Under the pieces are notes generated by a model. It worked only from the letters and a program-made list of their open reading frames with translations, was not told the origin of the DNA and searched no databases. Shown in pieces: positions 1 through 6,391 of a stretch of 6,391 bases of DNA. How positions within the stretch are numbered: the stretch's first letter is position 1; the number at the start of each line of letters is the position of its first letter. Location of the stretch: NCBI GenBank assembly GCA_938084875.1, contig CALKFX010000134.1, positions 1 to 6,391 of the forward strand, in the 5' to 3' direction. This stretch comes from an uncultured Flavobacteriales bacterium (GTDB taxonomy: Bacteria; Bacteroidota; Bacteroidia; Flavobacteriales_D; Parvicellaceae). A program made the position numbers and the translations under genes.

Positions 1-1124
1 GGATATATTTTAAATAAATCTGGATAATTAAAAAGTGCTTGACTAGGAATATTATAGGGTGAAAGCATAGGAATACGGGAGTTCTTAGAAAATATTCTCA
101 TCATTTTAATATTCTTAGAAAATAATGGTCCAATTATTAAATTAGAGGATTTGAATAAAGTGTCTTGCAATATTTCATTGATAGTATTGGTATCGTATTT
201 ACTGTCAAATACATTTAATTCAAGATTGTATCCCAAATCTTTTAAATCAAGAAGGGCAATTTTCACTCCATTATAAATTTGAAAGGAATTTTCAGAAATT
301 TTATCTATGGTGCAATTCGTATTTTCTGGACAGTTTATAATAATTGAATCGGATTTATTAATAAAAAATGGCAACACTAATGAAATTCTTAAAGTTTTTT
401 GTTCGTAGATACTGCCAGGAAAAAGATCTATAGAATCATTTTGATTTTCTACAGAATCCTCTACACAATCTTTAATTCTTAAAATTATTTTCAGTTCTTG
501 GTCTTTTTTAAGTCCTATTTCGTTTAAAATAGGATTGTTTTTAATTATCTGGTCCAAGCCAATGGTATATTTTTTTGAAATAGAGTATAAAGTTTCTTTC
601 TTTTTTACTTTATGAATAATTAGAGTATCACACTTTTTAAGCATTGGATGATCTACATGTTTAAATAGTGGTTGGACTATATTGGTTGTATCTGTTTGTA
701 TATTTGGAATTAATAACAATTGAGATTCTGACAATTCATTGGTTAACAATTTATTGTAAGTTTTAATAGTTGGTAACTTTACACCATATATTTTAGCAAT
801 TGACCATAGCGTTTCTCCTGGCATTACCTTATGTATCTTTACAGAGGAATCAATTTCATTATTTGATGTTTGATTAACAAAAGTTTTAATGGGAATTTTT
901 AAAGTATCTCCTTTTGACAAACCATTGGATGCACTAGGATTATAGTTGAAAAATTCATTTAAATCAATTTGATATTTTTTAGCAATACCATAACTCGTTT
1001 CCCCTTTAGAAACCGTATGAAAAGTAAATTTTATATTCGGTTTGTCTTGAGCAATTAGGTTTGTCACAAAAAATACCGCTAAAAAAAATGATAAAAATCT
1101 ATATGTTAAAGTTTTTATTCCCAT
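1..1124 (-). CDS. Secreted LysM protein with three LysM domains and a type-I periplasmic-binding-like domain (partial, 3' end off the window)
   Basis: Read on the minus strand from ATG at 1124; 374 complete codons are present with no stop before the left edge, so the C-terminus is missing. Residues 1-25 form a Sec signal peptide (basic start, hydrophobic FLSFFLAVFFV core, likely cleavage after A25 in NLIA|QD); there is no lipobox Cys. Three LysM domains follow at about 35-78 (HTVSKGETSYGIAKKY), 97-140 (HKVMPGETLWSIAKIYGV) and 170-214 (HKVKKKETLYSISKKY); the first two end in the usual xIP, the third in II. From about 244 a type-I periplasmic-binding fold begins (RISLVLPFF, then YNGVKIALLDLKDLG near 284-298, NLIIGPLFS near 328-336, RIPMLSPYN near 350-358). 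LysM binds peptidoglycan glycans, so the protein probably sits in the periplasm on the wall; the ligand of the second domain is unknown. Related Bacteroidota proteins are often labelled amino-acid ABC transporter substrate-binding, but no transporter is adjacent here. C265 and C271 lie close together and could form a disulphide. The start codon lies inside the last codons of guaA, suggesting translational coupling. Confidence 0.9.
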   Translation of the reverse strand, partial: MGIKTLTYRFLSFFLAVFFVTNLIAQDKPNIKFTFHTVSKGETSYGIAKKYQIDLNEFFNYNPSASNGLSKGDTLKIPIKTFVNQTSNNEIDSSVKIHKVMPGETLWSIAKIYGVKLPTIKTYNKLLTNELSESQLLLIPNIQTDTTNIVQPLFKHVDHPMLKKCDTLIIHKVKKKETLYSISKKYTIGLDQIIKNNPILNEIGLKKDQELKIILRIKDCVEDSVENQNDSIDLFPGSIYEQKTLRISLVLPFFINKSDSIIINCPENTNCTIDKISENSFQIYNGVKIALLDLKDLGYNLELNVFDSKYDTNTINEILQDTLFKSSNLIIGPLFSKNIKMMRIFSKNSRIPMLSPYNIPSQALFNYPDLFKIY

Positions 1125-2641
1125 TCAATAGTAGCAGGTGGTTTGGAACTTATATCGTAAGTTACTCTATTTATTCCTTTTACATTGTTAATTATTCTAT
1201 TAGAAATTTTGGCTAAAAAGTCATGAGGTAAATGACACCAATCTGCTGTCATTCCGTCGGTGGAAGAAACTGCTCTTAGAGCTACAGCATTTTCATAAGT
1301 TCTCTCATCACCCATTACTCCAACTGATTGAACAGGAAGAAAAATTGCTCCTGCTTGCCAAACATCGTCGTAAAGTTTAAATTCTTTTAATCCATTAATA
1401 AATATGTAATCAACTTCTTGAAGAATTTTTATCTTACTTTCAGTTATCTCACCTAGAATTCTAATACCTAGTCCAGGACCTGGAAAAGGATGTCTATTTA
1501 AAATTTGTTTTGGTAAATCTATAGAAGCTCCTACTCTTCTAACCTCGTCTTTAAATAAGGATTTTAAAGGTTCGATTATTTTTAATTTCATATAATCTGG
1601 CAACCCTCCAACATTATGATGAGATTTTATGGTGACTGATGGTCCGTTAACAGAAACTGATTCAATAATATCTGGATAAATTGTTCCTTGAGCCAACCAA
1701 TCTACATTTTTAATACTATTTGCTTCTCTATCAAAAACGTCTATAAAAGTTTTGCCAATTGCTTTTCTTTTTAGTTCAGGATCAGAAAGACCAGATAAAG
1801 ATTTGTAAAACTCTTGTTTTGCATCCACTCCTTTGATATTTAATCCCAAGGATTCATACTGTTTTAAAACATCTTCAAATTCATTTTTTCTTAGCAAACC
1901 GTTATCAACGAAAATACAGTGCAAATTATCTCCTAAAGCCTTATGCAAAAGCAAAGCAGCTACACTTGAATCTACTCCTCCAGATAATCCTAATACAACT
2001 TTTTGATTACCAACTTGTTTCTTAATACTTGAAATGGAAGAATCTACAAATGAATCTGGCGTCCAATCCGTAGAACATTGAGAAATATCAACAACATAGT
2101 TTTTAATGATTTGCAAACCGTCTGTGCTGTGAAATACCTCAGGATGAAATTGAAGGCCATAAATATTAGTTTCATTTATGTGAAAAGCTGCATTTTCAAT
2201 ATCAGAAGTAGATGCAATTTTATTAAAATTAGAAGGTAAATTTTTAATTGTATCTCCGTGAGACATCCAAACTTGAGAATTAGGTTTTACATTATAAAAA
2301 AGTGAGTTTTCCCTATCATAAAGAGAAAGATTGGCTCGACCGTATTCTCTTTTATTAGAACTTTCCACAACTCCACCAAAATGTTTTACCAGAAATTGTG
2401 CACCGTAACAAATACCTAATATGGGCATTGTTTTATCAAAAGATTCTAATTTTGGATGAGGTGCATCATTTTGATTGACTGAACATGGACTTCCAGAAAG
2501 AATAACTGCACTAAAATTAAAATTGTCTGGAATCTTATTGTAAGGATGAATTTCACAATATACATTCAGTTCTCTAACCCTTCTAGCAATCAATTGTGTA
2601 TATTGAGATCCAAAATCAAGTATCAGCAAGTTTTTACTCAT
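1115..2641 (-). CDS. guaA: GMP synthase (glutamine-hydrolysing)
   Basis: Cytoplasmic enzyme of de novo guanine nucleotide synthesis: XMP + ATP + glutamine give GMP + AMP + PPi + glutamate. The 508-residue length is close to the family norm (E. coli 525). All parts are visible. The N-terminal class-I glutamine amidotransferase domain (about 1-190) has nucleophile C78 in ILGICYGAQ and H166/E168 in GLQFHPEVF completing the triad. The ATP pyrophosphatase domain has its P-loop SGGVDSS at 220-226, then VDNGLLRK at 245-252 and LAQGTIYPDIIES at 316-328. The C-terminal dimerisation/XMP-binding domain has HPFPGPGLGIRILG at 384-397 and the characteristic tail PPATIEWE. Start choice: the frame also allows a TTG at 2647 (adding Met-Cys), but ATG at 2641 gives the normal MSKNLLILDFGSQ start. 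It is the first gene of a leftward unit with the LysM gene, which it overlaps by 10 bases, and is divergent from miaA. No purine riboswitch fits in the 62-base leader. Confidence 0.98.
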   Translation of the reverse strand: MSKNLLILDFGSQYTQLIARRVRELNVYCEIHPYNKIPDNFNFSAVILSGSPCSVNQNDAPHPKLESFDKTMPILGICYGAQFLVKHFGGVVESSNKREYGRANLSLYDRENSLFYNVKPNSQVWMSHGDTIKNLPSNFNKIASTSDIENAAFHINETNIYGLQFHPEVFHSTDGLQIIKNYVVDISQCSTDWTPDSFVDSSISSIKKQVGNQKVVLGLSGGVDSSVAALLLHKALGDNLHCIFVDNGLLRKNEFEDVLKQYESLGLNIKGVDAKQEFYKSLSGLSDPELKRKAIGKTFIDVFDREANSIKNVDWLAQGTIYPDIIESVSVNGPSVTIKSHHNVGGLPDYMKLKIIEPLKSLFKDEVRRVGASIDLPKQILNRHPFPGPGLGIRILGEITESKIKILQEVDYIFINGLKEFKLYDDVWQAGAIFLPVQSVGVMGDERTYENAVALRAVSSTDGMTADWCHLPHDFLAKISNRIINNVKGINRVTYDISSKPPATIEWE

Positions 2642-2703
2642 ACACAAATTTAATCATCCCTTTGAAATCTTACTGAATACTTTGAAAATTTGTTGAACTA
2701 TTT
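2642..2703. promoter_or_regulatory. Divergent intergenic region between guaA and miaA
   Basis: About 62 bases separate the two divergent starts, so both 5' regions and probably both promoters must sit here or extend into the coding ends. It is AT-rich, with several TTTG tetramers on the plus strand (2661-2664, 2681-2684, 2689-2692), the core of the Bacteroidota promoter consensus. No complete -33 (TTTG) plus -7 (TAnnTTTG) pair with the usual spacing of about 19 bases was found on either strand. No terminator, operator-like palindrome or riboswitch is evident. The regulatory role is inferred from geometry alone. Confidence 0.45.
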
Positions 2704-2706
2704 TTG
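2699..2706 (+). promoter_or_regulatory. Possible Bacteroidota -7 element for miaA
   Basis: The octamer TATTTTTG fits the TAnnTTTG consensus of the Bacteroidota primary sigma factor. The nearest upstream TTTG (2681-2684) leaves only 14 bases of spacer, shorter than usual, so the match is weak and may be chance in AT-rich DNA. If real, transcription would begin around 2711-2714, downstream of the TTG at 2704, and translation would have to start at the next TTG (2716) from an almost leaderless mRNA. Confidence 0.2.
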
Positions 2707-3645
2707 TTAATTACTTTGAATACTGAAAAAGAAAAACCTTTATTAATTGTTCTAGCAGGCCCCACAGCTGTGGGCAAAACCAAGTTGGCAATCGAGTTGG
2801 CAAAAAATAAAAATAGCTCTATTTTCTCAAGTGACAGTCGTCAGTTTTATAGAGAAATGTCCATTGGAACAGCGAAGCCTTCTTTAGAAGAGTTAAATGA
2901 AGTTCCACACTATTTTATAAATAATAAGAGTATTGAAGAGGTATATTCAGCTGGAGATTACGAAAAAGAAATTATCAACCAATTAGAAGATTATTTTAAA
3001 AACCAAAAAATTGCATTTTTAGTAGGTGGTTCTGGAATGTACATTGATGCTGTGTGTAAAGGTTTAGATAATTTACCTAAAGATTTAACTGTTAGAAATC
3101 GTTTGAATTTAGAACTAAAAGAAAATGGAATTGAGTATTTACAAAAAAAATTAAAAATTTTAGATCCAAAGCATTACGATATTATTGATTTGAGTAATTC
3201 TCAACGTTTAATAAGAGCACTAGAGGTTTGTAGAATTACTTCAAAACCATACTCTAGTTTATTATCCGCAACAAAAAAGATACGTTCTTTTAAGATGGTA
3301 AAGTTTTTATTACACATTAATAAAAATCAACTAGATAAAAATATTGAAAAAAGAGTTGACCAAATGGTTGAAAATGGATTATTTCAGGAAGTAGAAAACT
3401 TAAGAGATAAGGAAAATTTATATGCACTTAATACAGTTGGATACAAAGAAATATTTAATTTTTTTAATGGTAATTACACAAAAGAAGAAGCAATAAATCT
3501 AATCAAGAGGAACACAAAAAAATATGCCAAAAGACAAATGACTTGGTTTAAAAAAGATTTAAGCTATCAATGGATAGAAAACCTAGATACTTTAAAATCC
3601 TTTAATGAAATTAATAGTATTATTACTAAACTAAAACCAAATTAA
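2704..3645 (+). CDS. miaA: tRNA dimethylallyltransferase
   Basis: Transfers the dimethylallyl group of DMAPP to N6 of A37 in tRNAs that read codons beginning with U, giving i6A37 (usually made ms2i6A by MiaB). The 313 residues are normal for the family. Motifs in order: P-loop GPTAVGKT at 19-26; catalytic DSRQ at 44-47 followed by FYREMSIGTAKPS; VPHYF near 66-70; GGSGMY at 108-113 (family GGTGLY); SQRLIRALEV at 166-175; TVGYKE at 244-249; and the basic RNTKKYAKRQMTWF at 269-282, which contacts tRNA. Start choice: there is no in-frame ATG near the 5' end. The frame is open from 2686, and the candidates are TTG at 2704 (used here) and TTG at 2716, which would give MNTEKEKPLL and a more typical N-terminus length. 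Function is certain; the exact start is not. The gene is divergent from guaA and 58 bases upstream of mutA, in the same direction. Confidence 0.96.
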   Translation: MLITLNTEKEKPLLIVLAGPTAVGKTKLAIELAKNKNSSIFSSDSRQFYREMSIGTAKPSLEELNEVPHYFINNKSIEEVYSAGDYEKEIINQLEDYFKNQKIAFLVGGSGMYIDAVCKGLDNLPKDLTVRNRLNLELKENGIEYLQKKLKILDPKHYDIIDLSNSQRLIRALEVCRITSKPYSSLLSATKKIRSFKMVKFLLHINKNQLDKNIEKRVDQMVENGLFQEVENLRDKENLYALNTVGYKEIFNFFNGNYTKEEAINLIKRNTKKYAKRQMTWFKKDLSYQWIENLDTLKSFNEINSIITKLKPN

Positions 3646-3670
3646 ATATTTCATAAGTCTTAATGAATAT
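3646..3670 (+). repeat. Imperfect AT-rich inverted repeat just after miaA
   Basis: Immediately after the miaA stop, ATATTTCATAAG (3646-3657) faces CTTAATGAATAT (3659-3670). The arms are complementary apart from one offset base on each side, so they could fold into a bulged hairpin. It lacks GC pairs and no U-tract follows, so it is a poor intrinsic terminator; at most it might mark the miaA mRNA end or slow RNA polymerase. The remaining spacer to 3703 shows no clear promoter and becomes A-rich before the mutA ATG, as is common upstream of Bacteroidota starts. Confidence 0.3.
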
Positions 3671-3703
3671 CTATCCGTATATTTAAAACAATAAATCAAT
3701 AAA

Positions 3704-4840
3704 ATGAGTCTTTGGTCAGAATTTAATGCTTCAAGTCAAGATCAGTGGATTAAGAAAGTTTTAGACGATTCATCCAATAAAACTATCCAAGATTTTCATT
3801 GGAAAACTGAGTATGGTAACATAGATTCATTCAAAAAATCTATATATGCACTTAAAAGTTGTAAAAAAGATAAACTTTCAGAAATAGGTTGGAATTTCGA
3901 GGATGAAAATATAATAAACTCTCAAATACTAAATCGATTAGATGATGGAATAAATAGCATTTATATTGATGGAATTAATTATACTGATTCTATTTTTAAA
4001 AATGTAATGAATGACATAATTAACACCCATATTATGTTAAGTCACAACGCTTCAAAAGATGATATATCATCTTGGACAGATTGGATAAATTCTAATTCAA
4101 ATTTGAAAGGTTCCATAAGAATGAGTTTATTAACGAAATTTATTAAAGCACCAAATGAAGATAATAATTCTATAGATTTAAAAGCTTATCAACATCATTT
4201 CCAAAGTAATATAAATCCAAATTTTAAATGTATTTATATAGAAATACCAAGAAGACATCTTTCTTTTAAAAATCATTCCTCAGAAATTGCATTAACAGGA
4301 TCATATTTAAATGAAATTATTGAAATTCATAAAAAAAACAATATAGAAATTCCAAAAAAAATTATTCTTAAATCCTTCTTAGATAATAGTTTTTTAGAAA
4401 ATATTTCAAAATTAAAAGCTATCAAATCTATAATAAACCAAGTACTAAAAATTCAAAGTATAAAAGCCAATGTGATAATTGAAACATCAGTGAATACTCA
4501 AATATTAAAAGACCAAAGTGAGGACTTTAGAATTTTATCCATTACTTCTACTGCCATGAGTAGTTTTATAGGAGGAGCTAATTCTTTTGTTCTTTCAGAT
4601 TCATTGCTACACTCTAAAGAAAATTACTGGAAGAAAATAGCTGCAAATATTCCTATAATTTTAAATGAAGAAAGTCAAATTAATATTGCAAATGACATCA
4701 CTGAAGGTGCACATATAATTGAGCAAATATCATTAAAAATGGCTGACAAAGCATGGAGAATAATAAAAAAAATTGAAGGAAATGGTGGATTACTTAAAAA
4801 TTTAACAAATAGTAATTTGAGAAAATTTATTAAAAATTGA
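3704..4840 (+). CDS. mutA: Methylmalonyl-CoA mutase small subunit, reduced and divergent
   Basis: Probable non-catalytic partner of the large subunit encoded next door. Similarity is to the mutase barrel and is diverged. The N-terminus resembles other Bacteroidota small subunits (LWSEFNASSQDQWIKKVL, then HWKTEYGNI near 32-40). EIALTGSYLNEIIEIH (194-209) corresponds to the ELAYxLAxGxEYL helix of the family. FRILSITSTAMSSFIGGANS (275-294) matches the xRTxxEAxAAxLGGxxS segment. KIAANIPIILNEES to MADKAWRIIKKIEGNGG (311-361) matches RIARNxQxxLxEE through AWxxIxxIExxGG. The usual DPxxGSYYxE motif is reduced to NDITEGAHIIE, consistent with loss of catalysis. At 378 residues it ends right after the barrel, lacking the linker and the B12-like domain of full-length small subunits (over 600 residues). 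Start is ATG 3704 behind an A-rich stretch. The stop TGA is one base before the next ATG, so the two subunits are almost certainly co-translated. The name relies largely on context plus these partial matches. Confidence 0.83.
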   Translation: MSLWSEFNASSQDQWIKKVLDDSSNKTIQDFHWKTEYGNIDSFKKSIYALKSCKKDKLSEIGWNFEDENIINSQILNRLDDGINSIYIDGINYTDSIFKNVMNDIINTHIMLSHNASKDDISSWTDWINSNSNLKGSIRMSLLTKFIKAPNEDNNSIDLKAYQHHFQSNINPNFKCIYIEIPRRHLSFKNHSSEIALTGSYLNEIIEIHKKNNIEIPKKIILKSFLDNSFLENISKLKAIKSIINQVLKIQSIKANVIIETSVNTQILKDQSEDFRILSITSTAMSSFIGGANSFVLSDSLLHSKENYWKKIAANIPIILNEESQINIANDITEGAHIIEQISLKMADKAWRIIKKIEGNGGLLKNLTNSNLRKFIKN

Positions 4841-4841
4841 A

Positions 4842-6391
4842 ATGGGAAGAGTATCTTTTAAAAATATTGAACTAGATATTTCCAATTTAAATGAAACATC
4901 ATTTGGACACGAAAATTTCATAGCGGGAACTGCTCCATTTCTTAAAGGGCCTTATTCTTCTATGTACTTAACTAGACCTTGGACCATAAGACAGTATGCA
5001 GGATTTTCAACTGCAGAAAAATCCAATCTATTTTATAGACAAAATTTAGAAGCTGGTCAAAAAGGACTTTCAGTAGCATTTGATTTAGCTACCCACAGAG
5101 GATATGACTCTGATCATGAAAGAGTTTCTGCAGATGTCGGAAAAGCAGGTGTAGCAATTGATTCTGTCGAGGACATGAAGATATTATTTGATAAAATACC
5201 TTTAGATAAAATGTCTGTTTCCATGACTATGAACGGAGCTGTACTTCCCATAATGGCTTTTTATATTGTAGCTGCAATAGAACAAAATATAGAATTGAAA
5301 AAATTAACTGGTACTATTCAAAATGATATTCTAAAAGAGTTCATGGTTAGAAACACCTACATATACCCTCCTAAGGAAAGTATGAGAATTGTTGGTGATA
5401 TATTCAAATTCACATCGAAAAATATGCCAAAATTTAATCCTATAAGTATTTCTGGTTACCATATGCACGAAGCAGGTGCAAATGCAGAAATAGAATTGGC
5501 CTACACTTTAGCAAACGGAAAAGAATATGTAAAAAAAGGAATTGAAGTTGGTTTAGACATTGATGAATTTGCCCCTAGACTTTCTTTTTTCTGGGGAATT
5601 GGAATGAATCAATTTACAGAAATTGCTAAGATGAGAGCAGCTAGAATGTTGTGGGCAAAGATTATTAAGAAATTTAAACCGAAAAATCCGAAATCAATGG
5701 CTCTAAGAACCCATTGTCAAACTTCAGGATGGAGTTTATCTGAAAATGATCCTTATAATAATATTGCTAGAACTTATATTGAGGCAATGGCTGCTGTATT
5801 AGGTGGAACACAATCCTTACATACCAATTCTTTAGATGAAGCCATAGCACTACCTAGTGAAAATGCGGCTAGAATCGCAAGAAACACACAAATTTTTATA
5901 CAAAATGAAAATAAAATATGTAATACTATTGATCCATTAGGAGGTTCTTTTCATTTAGAAAAACTAACCAATGATATAGCAAATAAAGCATGGGATTTAA
6001 TTCAAGAGGTAGAAAATAAAGGTGGAATGACCAAAGCTATTGAAATGGGACTACCTAAAATGAGAATTGAAGAAGCAGCTGCAAAAAGACAGGCAAATAT
6101 TGATAGTGGTAAAGAGATAATAGTTGGGTTGAATGCCTATAAATCTGTAGATGAACAGCAGGTAGATATTTTAGAAATTGACAACAAAAAAGTAAAGGAA
6201 AATCAAATCAATAGCATTTCTAAAATTAAATCGCAAAGAAATCAAGAAAAAGTAAATAGGATTTTAGAGGAACTAACATTAGCTGCCAAAAACAACACTG
6301 GAAATTTACTAGAAATTACAATAAGAGCTGCCAAAGAAAGAGCAACTTTAGGGGAAATATCTTCTGCCTTAGAAAAAGAATTTGGAAGATA
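4842..6391 (+). CDS. scpA: Methylmalonyl-CoA mutase large (catalytic) subunit, partial at the 3' end
   Basis: Adenosylcobalamin-dependent isomerisation of (R)-methylmalonyl-CoA and succinyl-CoA (also called mutB). 516 codons are visible and the frame is open to the right edge. RPWTIRQYAGFSTAEKSN, GQKGLSVAFDLATHRGYDSD, SVSMTMNGAVLP, GTIQNDILKEFMVRNTYIYPP, HCQTSGWSL and LGGTQSLHTNSLDEAIALP are hallmark segments of the substrate-binding barrel. By motif alignment from memory, residues equal those of the Propionibacterium enzyme with a constant offset of 37: Y52 (Y89), H85 (H122), Q160 (Q197), R170 (R207), H207 (H244), R246 (R283) and H291 (H328). Keeping Y52 and R170 favours methylmalonyl-CoA over isobutyryl-CoA. 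The window stops at FGR(Y), at the end of the linker, so the C-terminal cobalamin domain with its DxHxxG motif lies beyond the edge. ATG 4842 is the only available start: the upstream frame is closed by a TGA at 4818, making the N-terminus unusually short. It begins one base after the mutA stop. Confidence 0.96.
   Translation, partial: MGRVSFKNIELDISNLNETSFGHENFIAGTAPFLKGPYSSMYLTRPWTIRQYAGFSTAEKSNLFYRQNLEAGQKGLSVAFDLATHRGYDSDHERVSADVGKAGVAIDSVEDMKILFDKIPLDKMSVSMTMNGAVLPIMAFYIVAAIEQNIELKKLTGTIQNDILKEFMVRNTYIYPPKESMRIVGDIFKFTSKNMPKFNPISISGYHMHEAGANAEIELAYTLANGKEYVKKGIEVGLDIDEFAPRLSFFWGIGMNQFTEIAKMRAARMLWAKIIKKFKPKNPKSMALRTHCQTSGWSLSENDPYNNIARTYIEAMAAVLGGTQSLHTNSLDEAIALPSENAARIARNTQIFIQNENKICNTIDPLGGSFHLEKLTNDIANKAWDLIQEVENKGGMTKAIEMGLPKMRIEEAAAKRQANIDSGKEIIVGLNAYKSVDEQQVDILEIDNKKVKENQINSISKIKSQRNQEKVNRILEELTLAAKNNTGNLLEITIRAAKERATLGEISSALEKEFGR

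Noticed and set aside
2642..2647. Two-residue N-terminal extension of GuaA from a TTG at 2647
   Set aside because: ATG at 2641 gives the standard GuaA N-terminus, and the extra Met-Cys has no counterpart that I know in the family.
2634..2657. Seven-codon minus-strand reading frame (MIKFVYE) overlapping the guaA start, resembling a leader peptide
   Set aside because: Too short to judge, no repeated regulatory codons and no attenuator hairpin; short frames like this are expected by chance in AT-rich DNA.
2650..2657. TAAATTTG on the minus strand as a guaA -7 promoter box (approximate position)
   Set aside because: It matches TAnnTTTG but lies only about three bases from the ATG and has no -33 TTTG at the right distance, so it would start transcription inside the gene.
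3646..3670. Intrinsic terminator after miaA
   Set aside because: The stem is imperfect and almost all A-T, and no T-run follows; listed only as an inverted repeat.
3704..4840. mutA as a pseudogene because of short length and motif loss
   Set aside because: The frame is uninterrupted from start to stop, is tightly spaced to the large subunit, and keeps barrel-like segments to its end; small subunits are catalytically inert anyway.
1..6391. Mobile elements, CRISPR arrays, tRNA/rRNA genes or a defence system
   Set aside because: No spaced direct repeats, transposase or integrase motifs, tRNA-like cloverleaf or rRNA stretches were seen; the window is almost fully accounted for by metabolic and envelope genes.

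Overview
The window is AT-rich (roughly 30% GC by eye) and densely coded, with five protein genes and no RNA genes, mobile elements or CRISPR repeats. The gene content points to Bacteroidota, most likely a streamlined Flavobacteriales-type bacterium. Three things support this: a secreted three-LysM protein fused to a periplasmic-binding fold directly downstream of guaA, a two-subunit methylmalonyl-CoA mutase, and A-rich translation starts without clear Shine-Dalgarno sequences. The assignment rests on family knowledge and codon/base character, not on a marker gene.

Layout. Positions 1-2641 are read leftward: guaA (GMP synthase) and, overlapping its 3' end by 10 bases, a secreted LysM protein that runs off the left edge. 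A gap of about 62 bases (2642-2703) holds the 5' ends of two divergent units. From 2704 onward everything reads rightward: miaA (tRNA dimethylallyltransferase), a 58-base spacer with an imperfect AT-rich inverted repeat, mutA (methylmalonyl-CoA mutase small subunit) and, one base after its stop, the catalytic large subunit (mutB/scpA), which runs off the right edge just before its cobalamin-binding domain.

How the genes work together. MutA and MutB should form the adenosylcobalamin-dependent heterodimer that interconverts succinyl-CoA and methylmalonyl-CoA (propionate, odd-chain and branched-chain carbon flow). GuaA makes GMP from XMP, MiaA modifies A37 of tRNAs that read U-initial codons, and the LysM protein is probably a cell-wall-associated periplasmic ligand-binding or scaffold protein of unknown ligand. 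GuaA, MiaA and MutAB are not functionally linked beyond being neighbours.

There is no clear novel system here. The points most worth a second look are the reduced mutase pair (a 378-residue MutA with no C-terminal domain, and a MutB about 37 residues shorter at its N-terminus than the Propionibacterium enzyme), the LysM/periplasmic-binding fusion translationally coupled to guaA, and the non-ATG start of miaA.
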